From: Rhodococcus antarcticus
GTDB taxonomy: Bacteria > Actinomycetota > Actinomycetes > Mycobacteriales > Mycobacteriaceae
NCBI RefSeq assembly: GCF_026153295.1
Contig: NZ_CP110615.1
Coordinates: forward strand, 2,728,001-2,792,000
Length of the DNA stretch: 64,000 nucleotides
Direction of reading: 5' to 3'
A program made the position numbers and the translations under genes. Position 1 is the first letter of the stretch. The number at the start of each line of letters is the position of its first letter. A model generated the notes under the pieces. The model ran no database searches. It had not been told where the DNA came from and was given only the letters and a program-made list of their open reading frames with translations. Positions 1 through 8,235 of the stretch are shown here, piece after piece.

Positions 1-448
1 CGTGGGCCGCGAGCAGCCGACCGGCGGAGGTGATGGGGCTGGCCGTGAGCGCCAGGAGCAGGTGCTCGGGCGCGATGTAGGTGGACCCCAGCGCCCGGGC
101 CACCCGGTAGGCGTCGGCCAGCGCGGACTGCGCGGCGTCGGTCATCGACGAGGCGGCCGCACCCACGGCGGTACCCTCCTGCGCGGTAGGCAGCTGCTGG
201 GCGACGGCCTCGCGCACCGCGTCCGGGTCGGCCCCGGTGCGCTGCAGCAGGATCAGGGTCGGGTCCTCCCCGGCCAGGGCCCACAGCAGGTGCAGGGCGT
301 CGAGCTCGGGGTGGCCCTGGGCCGAGGCGTGAGCGGCGGCGGTGGCCATCACACGCTGGGTCTGCCGCGTGGTCACCGAGGCGAGGTCGATGCGGCGGGC
401 ACCGGACGTGGTGCCCTGCTGGGCGTCCTGGGGCGGGTAGATGGGCAC
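1..448 (-). CDS. Clp-family AAA+ ATPase, N-terminal part (runs off the window)
   Basis: The visible 149 residues form a Clp-N (R) domain: two related helical repeats, the first with the LHLLWAL signature and the second with APEHLLLALT. This domain recruits substrates or adaptors to Hsp100 unfoldases; the AAA+ modules lie outside the window. The wording LDALHLLWAL followed by a GADPDAV stretch is closer to the actinobacterial Clp ATPase paralogues usually called ClpA/ClpC-like than to ClpB, but this is recall, not alignment. The GTG start at 448 has AGGAGG about five bases upstream. An HspR-box-like repeat lies roughly 35 bases upstream of the start, suggesting heat-shock control. Confidence 0.85.
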   Translation of the reverse strand, partial: MPIYPPQDAQQGTTSGARRIDLASVTTRQTQRVMATAAAHASAQGHPELDALHLLWALAGEDPTLILLQRTGADPDAVREAVAQQLPTAQEGTAVGAAASSMTDAAQSALADAYRVARALGSTYIAPEHLLLALTASPITSAGRLLAAH

Positions 449-481
449 GGGGACCTCCTGGTGGCGACGTGCCGGCACACA

Positions 482-502
482 CTTGAGCCGACTCGACTCA
501 GA
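482..502 (-). promoter_or_regulatory. HAIR-like (HspR) inverted repeat upstream of the Clp gene
   Basis: Read on the minus strand the two 7-base arms are TCTGAGT and GCTCAAG separated by seven bases. The established HspR operator is CTTGAGT-N7-ACTCAAG, so 11 of 14 arm positions match with the exact spacing. It sits just upstream of a Clp ATPase start, the usual place for an HspR site. No binding evidence is available here. Confidence 0.5.
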
Positions 503-659
503 TAACGTGCGTCTACCACGCTATGTTCCCGCGGAACCCTCGGCGCTCCACCTCACCCTGGAACCCCGGGGGCGACCGGTCCCGTCCCGTGTCCGCCCAG
601 GGCGGACACCGTCCGTCATTCGTGCTGCTGCACCCATCACCACGGCCTACCGTCGACCC

Positions 660-1838
660 ATGACGACTCCCGCACAGTCCTCCCCGCACGGCCTCGTGGT
701 GGTCGGCGGCGGCCCGGCCGCCCGCGCGGCCGCCCTCGCCTTCCGCGAGGCCGGTGGCTCCGGCAGCGTGGTGGTCCTCTCCGACGACACGGCCGCGCCC
801 TACGACCGTCCGCCCCTGAGCAAGGACTTCCTGCGGGGCGACGCCGACGCGGGCTCGCTCTCCCTGGGCGACGAGTACGCCGAGAAGGACATCACCCTCG
901 TCCTCGGCGCCGAGGTGGCCGAGCTCGACACGGCCGCGCACACAGTCCGCACCTCCGCGGGCGAGACGTACGCCTACTCCGCCTGCGTCCTGGCCACCGG
1001 CGCCGCACCGGTCACGCTGCCGGTCCCCGGGGGCGACGACCAGCGGGTGCTGTCGCTGCGCAGCCTCGGTGAGGGCACGGCCCTGCGCGACGCGGCCGCC
1101 GCGGCGAGCTCGGTGGTGGTCATCGGCTCGGGCTTCATCGGCTGCGAGGCCGCCGCGTCGCTGGCCGGCATGGGCAAGACCGTCACCCAGGTCTCCGACG
1201 AGACCCTCCCCCAGGTCCACCGGCTCGGCGAGGACGTCGGCCGGACGCTGGCCGGCTGGCTCACCGACGCGGGCGTCACCCTCGTCGGCGGTGTCTCGGT
1301 CACCGGGGTCGAGGACGGTCGCCGGGTGCTGCTGGAGGGCCACGACGCCGTCGAGGCCGACCTGGTGCTGGCCGCGGTGGGGGCGCACCCGCTGGGCGAG
1401 CTGGCCGACACCGCGGGCCTGGACGTGCACGGCGGACGGGTGGTGGCCGACGAGCACCTGGCCACCAGCGCCGCGGGCGTGTGGGTCGCCGGTGACGTCG
1501 CCTACGCCCGCAACGCCACCGCGGGGCGCCACCTGGTCGTCGAGCACTGGGACGACGCCGAGGCCATGGGCGCCATCGCCGGCACCAACGCCGCGGGCGG
1601 CGACGCCACGTGGGACAAGGTGCCCGGCTTCTGGTCGGAGATCGGGAGCCAGTTCCTGCAGTACTCCGCCTGGGGCGACGGCTGGGACACCGCGCGGTTC
1701 GTCGACCACGGCGAAGGTGCGTTCACCGTCTGGTACGGCCAGGACGGCACCACGGTCGGCGTGCTCACCTGCGGAGCCGACGACGACGACGAGAAGGGTC
1801 GCGAGCTCATCAGCGCCGGCGCGCCGCTGCCCGCCTGA
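660..1838 (+). CDS. FAD-dependent NAD(P)H:ferredoxin/rubredoxin reductase-like protein
   Basis: This 392-residue protein has an N-terminal dinucleotide-binding motif (VVVGGGPAARAA), the YDRPPLSK segment typical of ferredoxin reductases serving P450 or dioxygenase systems, and a second nucleotide-binding motif (VIGSGFIGCEAA) near the middle for NAD(P)H. The AGDVA segment near residue 280 closes the FAD site, and the C-terminal 80 residues look like a reductase C domain. The ORF is open back to 441, but the ATG at 660 begins the conserved sequence. No ferredoxin or P450 gene is adjacent, so its redox partner is unknown. It is divergent from the Clp gene. Confidence 0.85.
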   Translation: MTTPAQSSPHGLVVVGGGPAARAAALAFREAGGSGSVVVLSDDTAAPYDRPPLSKDFLRGDADAGSLSLGDEYAEKDITLVLGAEVAELDTAAHTVRTSAGETYAYSACVLATGAAPVTLPVPGGDDQRVLSLRSLGEGTALRDAAAAASSVVVIGSGFIGCEAAASLAGMGKTVTQVSDETLPQVHRLGEDVGRTLAGWLTDAGVTLVGGVSVTGVEDGRRVLLEGHDAVEADLVLAAVGAHPLGELADTAGLDVHGGRVVADEHLATSAAGVWVAGDVAYARNATAGRHLVVEHWDDAEAMGAIAGTNAAGGDATWDKVPGFWSEIGSQFLQYSAWGDGWDTARFVDHGEGAFTVWYGQDGTTVGVLTCGADDDDEKGRELISAGAPLPA

Positions 1839-1870
1839 TCGGCCGGGGCGGCGGCGCTCGGCTGCAGCCC

Positions 1871-3196
1871 CTACTCGCAGCCGATGCCGTCACCGTCCCG
1901 GTCGAGCCTGCTCGAGTACCCCGGCTGACCGCGGCGCACGGGTGCAGCGCCCGCGGCCCGGGCCTCCGTGCAGCTCTTGTAGTAGACGCCGCCCGGGGCC
2001 GCGGCCGGGGGAGCGACGGGTGCGGCCGCCGGGGTCGTGCGCACCGGAGCGGCCTGGGTGGTCGGGGCGGGCGCCGGCGCGCGGGTCGTCGTGGCCGACC
2101 GCTGCGCCGCGACGGCCCGGGCGTCGGCCTCACGCGCGGCCTGCTGGTGCGCCGCGCCCTCACCGAGGGCGACAGCGTCGGTGACCACCGCCTCGTCGGC
2201 ACAGCCCGACAGGACCCCCGCGACGGCCACCCGCTCGGCGTCGGTGACCCACAGCCCGTACCTCGCCTTCACGCTGACCTGGCGCGCCACGTAGGCGCAG
2301 CGGAAGGCCCTGCTCGGCGGGAGCCAGGTGGCCGCGTCGCCGTCACCCTTCGCGGCGTTCGTGGGGCCGTCGGTGGCCAGCAGGTTCAACGGGTCGTTGG
2401 CGAACGCGGTGCGGGTGGTGAGGTCCCAGCCCTGCGCGCCCTTCTGCCACGCGTCCGAGAGGGCCACGACGTGGTCGACCTGCACGGCCTCGCTGGTGCC
2501 CTCGCCCCGGACGAAGGCGATGGTCGTCGCCGTGTACGGGTCGGCCAGGGTGCCGCTGAGCACCAGGCAACCCTGCGTGCCCGGCTTGACCGTGGCCGCG
2601 GTGAGGTCGCGGGCCAGCACGTCGTTGCGGGTGTCGCAGCCGTTGCGGTCCACGTCGGCCCAGGCCTGGCCGAACACGTCACGGTCGTAGCCGGTCCTCG
2701 GCGCACGCCCCTTCACCTCCAGGGTGCCCAGCGCGGCCAGGGCGGAGCCGTCCGACGCCCCGGCCACGAGCGCGACCACCGGGTCCACGGGGGTGGTCGG
2801 TGCGGCCGTGCTGGTCGGGGTGGCTGACGGCGACGGTGCGGTCAGTGCGGCAGCCGGCACCGGCTCCGGGGTGGGCAGGAGATTCCCACCGACCACCAGC
2901 AGCACCAGCCCGGCCGCCAGCACCCCGCCCCCGAGCCTGCGCGAGGCCAGCAGCGCCCACCCCGACCGGCCGACGAGCACCGACCCGAGGCCGAGCACCA
3001 ACAAGGTCAGCCCCAGCGCGACGAGCGCACCACCGGCGCCCGAGGTGAGCGCGCCGACGAGCGCCAGGAGCGCGCCGAGCCCGCCCACCACGGCGAGCGT
3101 GACCATCCCGGTGGTGCTGCGCGGGGCGTGCCCCGGACGGAGCGGGTCCAGCGTCGACGGGTCCAGCGGTCGGTACGGGTCGAACGGCGCGGACAT
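1871..3196 (-). CDS. Membrane-anchored HNH (DUF1524-like) nuclease with C-terminal Excalibur motif
   Basis: The 441-residue product has three parts. Residues about 28-110 contain three hydrophobic segments. The middle carries a DUF1524/GmrSD-type HNH region recognisable from DHVVALSDAW and NDPLNLLATDGPTNAAKG, where His and Asn would coordinate metal and attack DNA. A long Ala/Pro/Thr linker leads to a C-terminal Excalibur calcium-binding-like motif ending DRDGDGIGCE. Secreted or surface HNH proteins of this kind are common in actinobacteria and may degrade extracellular DNA; the membrane anchor is the less usual element. It is convergent with the reductase gene. Substrate and biological role cannot be read from the sequence. 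Confidence 0.8.
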   Translation of the reverse strand: MSAPFDPYRPLDPSTLDPLRPGHAPRSTTGMVTLAVVGGLGALLALVGALTSGAGGALVALGLTLLVLGLGSVLVGRSGWALLASRRLGGGVLAAGLVLLVVGGNLLPTPEPVPAAALTAPSPSATPTSTAAPTTPVDPVVALVAGASDGSALAALGTLEVKGRAPRTGYDRDVFGQAWADVDRNGCDTRNDVLARDLTAATVKPGTQGCLVLSGTLADPYTATTIAFVRGEGTSEAVQVDHVVALSDAWQKGAQGWDLTTRTAFANDPLNLLATDGPTNAAKGDGDAATWLPPSRAFRCAYVARQVSVKARYGLWVTDAERVAVAGVLSGCADEAVVTDAVALGEGAAHQQAAREADARAVAAQRSATTTRAPAPAPTTQAAPVRTTPAAAPVAPPAAAPGGVYYKSCTEARAAGAAPVRRGQPGYSSRLDRDGDGIGCE

Positions 3197-3351
3197 GCGG
3201 TGGCCCCCCGGCGGTCGTCATGTTCCGGGGCGGTGGCCGCGCGGAGCTACCCGTGTGTCGCTCAGGGTTCTCACAGCGTTACGGAGGACTCTCGTGGTGC
3301 GGGACGTCGAGTTGTGGAGGACGGTGCACGGAGAGACGAAGGAGGGCGGCG

Positions 3352-4233
3352 GTGCCACGGGAGCTGACGGCGGTGCTGCTCGCGGTCGTCGCGTCGCTGT
3401 TCATCGCCACCGGGATCGTCGTGCGGCAGCACTCCACCCGACACGTGCACGAGGACGACGCGGTCGGCACGGGGATGGCCACAGCCCTGGTGTGCCAGCC
3501 GCTGTGGTGGGCCGGAACGGCGGCAGCGGTGGGCGGGTTCGTGTTCCAGGCGCTCGCGCTCGGCCGTGGTTCGCTGCTGCTGGTGCAGCCGGTGCTGGTG
3601 TCGTCCCTGCTGTTCGCGCTGCCGCTGAGCGCACGGCTGGTGCACCGTCGCGTGACCGGTCGCGAGTGGACGTGGGCGCTGCTGCTCAGCGCGGCCATCG
3701 CGGTGTTCGTGCTCGTCGGCAACCCCAAGCCCGGACGGCCCCGCCCACCGGGCCCGTCCTGGACCGTGGCGGCGGTGGCGGTCCTCGTGGTGCTGGTCGC
3801 GTGCCTGCTGGGCGTGCGGCGCTCGCAGGGAAGGGTTCGCGCGGTCCGCCTCGCCATCGCGGTGGCCGTGCTGTTCGGCGTGGTCGCGGTGCTCACCACC
3901 ATCTGCGTGCACCGCCTCGAGCGCGGGGGGCTCGGGGCGCTGCTCACCGTGCCCGCGCCGTACGCGCTGGTGGTGGTCGCGCTGCTGGCCACGGTGCTGC
4001 AGCAGTCGGCGTTCCACGCGGGCGCGCTGCAGACGTCGGTACCCACGATGATCGTGCTCGAGCCGATGGTGGCCGTCACCCTGGGCGTCGCGGTGCTGGG
4101 CGACCACCTCTCGGTGGGTGGGCCGGGGGTGGCCCTGCTCGTGCTGGCCGTGCTGGTGATGGTCGGCAGCACCGTGGCGCTGGCGGTGGAGGCCGTGAGC
4201 CACGAGAAGGTGCCCGAGCTCGCGCGCGTCTGA
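3352..4233 (+). CDS. DMT-superfamily multi-pass membrane protein
   Basis: This is a 293-residue hydrophobic protein with about nine or ten predicted membrane segments in two similar halves, as in drug/metabolite (EamA/NIPA-like) transporters. The upstream in-frame extension to 3220 is Arg/Cys-rich and unlike a membrane protein, whereas the GTG at 3352 has a perfect AAGGAGG six bases before it, so that start was chosen. The second half contains QTSVPTMIVLEPMVAV, a typical DMT helix. Substrate is unknown. The gene is convergent with the hydrolase downstream. Confidence 0.75.
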   Translation: MPRELTAVLLAVVASLFIATGIVVRQHSTRHVHEDDAVGTGMATALVCQPLWWAGTAAAVGGFVFQALALGRGSLLLVQPVLVSSLLFALPLSARLVHRRVTGREWTWALLLSAAIAVFVLVGNPKPGRPRPPGPSWTVAAVAVLVVLVACLLGVRRSQGRVRAVRLAIAVAVLFGVVAVLTTICVHRLERGGLGALLTVPAPYALVVVALLATVLQQSAFHAGALQTSVPTMIVLEPMVAVTLGVAVLGDHLSVGGPGVALLVLAVLVMVGSTVALAVEAVSHEKVPELARV

Positions 4234-4273
4234 GCACGCCCGCGCAGCACACCGCCGCTCAGGACACCGCCGC

Positions 4274-5068
4274 TCAGGACACCGTGTCCACGAACCGGGT
4301 GAGCACGTCCAGGAACACCGCCGGCTGCTCGGAGTGCACCCAGTGCCCGGCGCCCTTGATGCGCACGAGCCGGGTCTGCGGGAACAGCGCGTCCATCCGC
4401 GGGCGGTCCTCGGCGCGCACGTAGCTCGAGTCGGCGCCGGCGATCCACAGCACCGGCCCGTCGAAGACCGCGCCGGGCGCCGGCTCCGGGAAGTGCACCA
4501 GCCCGTCCAACCCGTCGCGCAGCACGTCCAGGTTCAGCCGCCACCGCCAGCGCTCCCCGTCGCGGACCAGGCTCTGCAGGAGGAACCCCCGCACGCCCGC
4601 CTCGGGCACGGCCTCGGTGAGCGCGGCGTCGGCCTCCCCCCGGGTGCGCAGCGCGTCGACGTCGATCGCCTGCATCGCCGCGATGTAGCGGGCGAACGGG
4701 GAGCCGGGGCGCTCGGCCGGGTAGTCCACGGGGGCGATGTCGACCACGACCAGCGCGCGCAGCAGGTCGGGGCGGCGCAGCGCCACGGTCATGGCCGTCT
4801 TGCCGCCCATGGAGTGCCCCACCAGCACCACCTGCTCGGCGAACCCCGCCAGCAGCTCGGCGATCCCGTCGGCCATCGCCCCGTAGTCCTGGGTCGGTGT
4901 CCACCCCGAGCGTCCGTGGTTGGGCAGGTCGACGGTGGTCACGCGGTGCCCGGTGGCCGCGAGCCGGCTCGCGATGGTGGCGAAGTTCTTGCCCTGGCCG
5001 AAGAGCCCGTGCAGCAGGACGACGTGCGGTCCGACGTCTCCGACCGTGCGCGTGGCGAGGGTGGTCAC
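4274..5068 (-). CDS. Alpha/beta-fold hydrolase (esterase-like)
   Basis: The 264-residue protein has the oxyanion motif LLHGLFGQGKNF, the nucleophile elbow GHSMGGKTA and a C-terminal GAGHWVHSEQP containing the catalytic His, so a Ser-His-Asp hydrolase is clear. The HGLFG start resembles the YbfF/esterase group acting on small acyl esters or thioesters, but substrate is not predictable. The frame is open further upstream to 5446, but that region is the antisense of the next gene; the GTG at 5068 immediately precedes the conserved part. Confidence 0.85.
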   Translation of the reverse strand: MTTLATRTVGDVGPHVVLLHGLFGQGKNFATIASRLAATGHRVTTVDLPNHGRSGWTPTQDYGAMADGIAELLAGFAEQVVLVGHSMGGKTAMTVALRRPDLLRALVVVDIAPVDYPAERPGSPFARYIAAMQAIDVDALRTRGEADAALTEAVPEAGVRGFLLQSLVRDGERWRWRLNLDVLRDGLDGLVHFPEPAPGAVFDGPVLWIAGADSSYVRAEDRPRMDALFPQTRLVRIKGAGHWVHSEQPAVFLDVLTRFVDTVS

Positions 5069-5108
5069 CCGTCCATCCCACCACTGCCGGTGCGGGAGGA
5101 TGGACGGC

Positions 5109-5636
5109 GTGGACGAGCACGAGTTCTGGGAGATCGTGGACGAGACGCGCGCCGAGGCCCGCGGCAACCTCGACGCGCACGTGGAGTCGCTGCACGCGCG
5201 CCTGTCCGGGCTGGACGTGGACGAGGTGGTCGAGTTCGACCGGCTGCTCGTCGAGGCCAACCACGCGCTGTACTCGTGGACCCTGTGGGGAGCGGCGGAC
5301 CTGCTGTTCGGCAGCTGCGGCGACGACGCGTTCACCGACGCGCGCTCCTGGGTGGTGAGCCTGGGCAGCAGCACGTACCGCGAGGCGCTGGCCGACCCCG
5401 AGGCGCTGGCCGACATCGACGTCGACGTGGACCCGGACGACCTCACCGTGGCCGAGCGCTGGGCGGGGGTGCCGGCCGAGGTCTACGCCGGGCACACCGG
5501 GCGCCACCTCGAGGAGGTCTACCCGGACCGGGTGGCCATCTCCCTGCCCGACGGCGAGCCGGTGGGCACCCAGCTCAGCGACGAGCCCGAGGTGCTGGCG
5601 GAGCACTTCCCCCGCCTGGCGGAGCGGTTCGGGTAG
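5109..5636 (+). CDS. DUF4240 domain protein
   Basis: The 175-residue acidic protein begins with EFWEIVDETRAEA, the signature opening of DUF4240 proteins, and contains the ALYSWTLWGAADLLFG segment seen in the same family. Function is unknown. GTG 5109 was chosen because GGGAGGA lies eight bases upstream; the nearby ATG at 5100 would overlap that ribosome site. It is divergent from the hydrolase, with about 40 bases between starts. Confidence 0.75.
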   Translation: MDEHEFWEIVDETRAEARGNLDAHVESLHARLSGLDVDEVVEFDRLLVEANHALYSWTLWGAADLLFGSCGDDAFTDARSWVVSLGSSTYREALADPEALADIDVDVDPDDLTVAERWAGVPAEVYAGHTGRHLEEVYPDRVAISLPDGEPVGTQLSDEPEVLAEHFPRLAERFG

Positions 5637-5704
5637 GTGAGCGCCCGCGCCGTGGTGCGCCACGGCCAGCCGCTACGCTGCTCCACCGGGCGCTCGCGCC
5701 CCGC

Positions 5705-5777
5705 GCCTCTATAGCTCAGGGGATAGAGCATCGGTTTCCTAAACCGTGTGTCGCAGGTTCGAATCCTGCTAGGGGCA
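5705..5777 (+). tRNA. tRNA-Arg (anticodon CCU)
   Basis: A complete cloverleaf is readable: acceptor arms GCCTCTA and TAGGGGC (with one G-U), D-arm GCTC/GAGC, an anticodon loop TTCCTAA giving anticodon CCU, and a T-arm with GGTTCGAATCC. The terminal CCA is not encoded. The first anticodon-stem pair looks mismatched (T-T). Base composition changes noticeably after its 3' end. Confidence 0.93.
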
Positions 5778-6554
5778 CCCTATTTATGCCGCTGACAGGC
5801 AAATCTCGGACCGTCGCCGCGGCCCGTCCAGCTCAGGCCGTCGCCACAGTGCGAGCACTTCCGTCCCGGACACTGGCTCAGGTGTCCACGCCACCTCGCG
5901 ACGCCGCTCGGGTTCCAGGGTCGAACGGGAGGGCTCACGCCGATACCTGGGTCCGTCGCCCGTACGACGCCCATCCATAACGTCCCCGGCCTGTCGTGGC
6001 GAGGCGGCCGATCCGGGAAGGCGGTCCTGAGCGATGGGTGACCGTGCCGGTCCCGGACGCCACTCGTCGGTGCTCACTCGAAGGGCCCGGGCGACGCACG
6101 CCCGAACCGGGGCATCGAGCTCGTTCCACCAGGGTTCCACCCGCCCCGACCGAGCTGATCACCCCGGTGCGAGCACGGTGCCGTGGTGCCGGTGACGGGC
6201 TGTTCCACGTCGACGTCACCCGGCCAGGACGAGCACCTCCATGGCAGCACCGTCGGCAGTCACGTCCTCGTCAACCACAGCCGTGAACAGGTGCACGACA
6301 CCGGCGGGCTCAGACCAGGAGTGCAAGCAGCTCCGCGACGCGCCGGCCACTCCATCTCGTTCACCGTGCGCACTAGTAATTGTCTCCTGCGCGGTCCTTG
6401 CGTCACACCCTTGACGGTTCTACTGTGCGGGTTTCAGCCCACGCGAGACCTCACACGAGATCAGCCCCGAGCTGCCACGGCCGTCTTCTTCACGACAAGC
6501 GGCCACGGCGTTCGCAACGGATCAAGTACTGGTGCGCACGACGAGGAGACGACA
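5778..6554. other. Long stretch without a convincing gene, downstream of the tRNA
   Basis: No open frame here looks like a protein: the candidates are Arg/Pro-rich with no recognisable motif, and base composition is lower in GC than the flanks. It probably contains the promoter of the surface-protein gene that follows. I looked for a second copy of the tRNA 3' end that would mark an integration site and saw none in this window. Confidence 0.5.
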
Positions 6555-7349
6555 ATGGCGCCACGATACTTCAGTCACGTTGACCTGACGCGGTACCGCC
6601 GCTTGGCTATACCCCTTCTCACGGGACTACTCGTGGCCGCTACAGCCCTCAGCGTGCAGGTGGCGTCCTCCGCGACCGCTGAAACCGTCCGCGTTCAGCA
6701 AGGCCCCGGTGACAAAATTACCTTGTGCCACGCCACCGCCTCGAAGTCGAACCCCTACAGGACGATAAAGGTAGACGCGGCCGGTGCGTATGACGGCCAC
6801 TACCGCCAGCACGCCAAAGACATCATCCCAGCATTCACCTACAAGGGCCACGACTACCCCGCAGTAGGAAACCAAGACATCCTCGCGGCCGGCTGCAAGG
6901 TCAAGCCGGCCACCACGACCCCGACCACCACCACGACACCGACCACCACCACGACACCGACCACCACCACGACACCGACCACCACCACGACACCGACCAC
7001 CACCACGACACCGACCACCACCACGACACCGACCACCACGACAAAGGCGGCCACCACCACCACCACCACCACCACCACCACCAAGGCGGCCACACCGACC
7101 ACCACCACCCGACCCACGGCAGTGCTGGTTCCCCCGGTGCCCGGTGGGCAAGCGGGCGCGATCGTTCCGAACGCGGCCACCCGTGGCAGCGTGACCAACA
7201 ACCAGGCCAGCTCCGGGCCGATCCCCGGCAGTGTGGACGCCGGCCAGGCAGCAGTCTCGGCGTGGAAGGTGCCGCTCGGGGTGGCGCTGGCAGTGCTCGG
7301 TGCCGCTGGGTTGCTGACGATGTCCCTGCGCAGGCGCCACCTGCGGTGA
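6555..7349 (+). CDS. Secreted Thr/Pro-rich surface protein, probable sortase substrate
   Basis: The 264-residue product has an N-terminal signal sequence (hydrophobic stretch near residues 15-40) and then a compact domain beginning KITLCHATASKSNPY and ending near DIIPAF, a motif recurring in secreted actinobacterial proteins. A TTTTTP repeat stalk follows, then a C-terminal hydrophobic helix and RRRHLR tail, the layout of wall-anchored proteins. No LPXTG motif is visible, so the sorting signal, if any, is non-canonical. ATA, ATT and AAA codons are unlike its neighbours. The sortase gene begins five bases after its stop, which suggests they work together. GAGGAG precedes the ATG. Confidence 0.75.
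   Translation: MAPRYFSHVDLTRYRRLAIPLLTGLLVAATALSVQVASSATAETVRVQQGPGDKITLCHATASKSNPYRTIKVDAAGAYDGHYRQHAKDIIPAFTYKGHDYPAVGNQDILAAGCKVKPATTTPTTTTTPTTTTTPTTTTTPTTTTTPTTTTTPTTTTTPTTTTKAATTTTTTTTTTKAATPTTTTRPTAVLVPPVPGGQAGAIVPNAATRGSVTNNQASSGPIPGSVDAGQAAVSAWKVPLGVALAVLGAAGLLTMSLRRRHLR
6921..7028 (+). repeat. 18-bp tandem repeat encoding (PTTTTT), six identical copies
   Basis: The unit CCGACCACCACCACGACA is repeated six times without change, followed by a shortened seventh copy (7029-7043). It keeps frame, so gain or loss of units would lengthen or shorten the surface-protein stalk without breaking it. Confidence 0.9.
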
Positions 7350-7353
7350 CGTA

Positions 7354-8082
7354 GTGGTCCTCAGGCAGGTGGCCACCGGGCTCAGCGCGCTGCTGATCGC
7401 CTCCGGCACGGCACTGATCGCCGACCACGAGCTCGGCACCACCCAGTCCGCCATCGTGCTGGGTGGTGCCGCGCTACCCGCCGAGGTAGCAGCGACGGAG
7501 GCCCTACCGGTCTCGGCGGCGCCTGCACCGACGTCGACGTCCGTTCCCGATCGGTCAGGTACACCGGTCGAGCTGGTCATTCCATTCGCCAGCAGCAACC
7601 ATCCAGACGGCGTCTCTGCTGAGATCACCGCGAATCCGCTCAACCCGAGTGGGTCGCTGTTCGTACCACCTGACCCGCGTGTGCTCAGCTGGGCCAGCGA
7701 GGACGCCGCCCCGGGCTCGGGCAGAGGCACCGTCATCATCACCGGGCACATCAACTACGTCATCGATGGAAAGCTCGTACGAGGCGCGCTCAGCGACGTG
7801 GCTGAGTACGGCGTGAACAACATTGGCGAGACCTTCACCGTGGTTCTCGCCGATCAACGCCGACTCACTTACCAGATCAGCGCAGCAGCCGAGTACAACA
7901 AGGACGAGCTCGCTGCGCGACCGGAGCTGAGAAGGTCTCTCTACGACCAGGACAGCGACTTCGGGCAGCCGGGCGCCGCACGTTCGGATCGATTGCTGCT
8001 CGTGTCGTGCGGTGGTGCGTTCGACAACGCCACGGGCAACTACGAGGACAACGTCTTCTTGTACGCGTTGCCCGTCGGATAG
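7354..8082 (+). CDS. Class F-like sortase
   Basis: This 242-residue protein has an N-terminal signal-anchor, a linker rich in Ala/Pro/Ser, and a sortase domain. The catalytic His lies in TGHINYV (about residue 132) and the catalytic Cys in LLLVSCGG (about residue 219), matching class F sortases (GH and T-L-x-T-C-type motifs with small variations). The segment after the Cys reads YEDNVF; I could not place the catalytic Arg confidently. It follows the Thr-rich surface protein by five bases and probably anchors it. The GTG at 7354 has no strong ribosome site; translation may be coupled. GTG 7369 is an alternative. Confidence 0.8.
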   Translation: MVLRQVATGLSALLIASGTALIADHELGTTQSAIVLGGAALPAEVAATEALPVSAAPAPTSTSVPDRSGTPVELVIPFASSNHPDGVSAEITANPLNPSGSLFVPPDPRVLSWASEDAAPGSGRGTVIITGHINYVIDGKLVRGALSDVAEYGVNNIGETFTVVLADQRRLTYQISAAAEYNKDELAARPELRRSLYDQDSDFGQPGAARSDRLLLVSCGGAFDNATGNYEDNVFLYALPVG

Positions 8083-8162
8083 CTGTGCTCGCCACGCCGA
8101 AGGGTCGAGGCGTGCTGGCGTGACGTGGCCCCGGACGACGACGCGGCCCTGGCCGTCGGGCT

Positions 8163-8200
8163 CCGGGCGGAGCCACCAGCAGCGCGGTGGCTCCGCCCGG
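8163..8200. terminator. Perfect 15-bp hairpin between convergent genes
   Basis: Arms at 8163-8177 and 8186-8200 are exact reverse complements around an eight-base loop. It lies between the ends of the sortase and aidB-like genes, so it can terminate transcription from both sides; there is no long T-run. Confidence 0.8.
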
Positions 8201-8235
8201 CCGGTTCGCCCGGCCGGTCAGCCCGGGCGCCGCCG

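Noticed and set aside
441-659. N-terminal extension of the FAD reductase frame
   Set aside because: The extension is Arg/Pro-rich, overlaps the HspR-like site, and the conserved Rossmann motif begins just after ATG 660.
4244-4285. Short tandem repeat across the hydrolase stop
   Set aside because: Two units of about 15 bases at a gene end in GC-rich DNA; probably trivial.
3279-5663. Long minus-strand frame of 794 codons
   Set aside because: It runs antisense to the DMT gene and through the hydrolase in another frame with Arg/His/Ala-biased composition; a shadow of real genes.
5760-8100. Prophage or integrative-element attachment site at the tRNA
   Set aside because: No second copy of the tRNA 3' end and no integrase gene were seen in the window.
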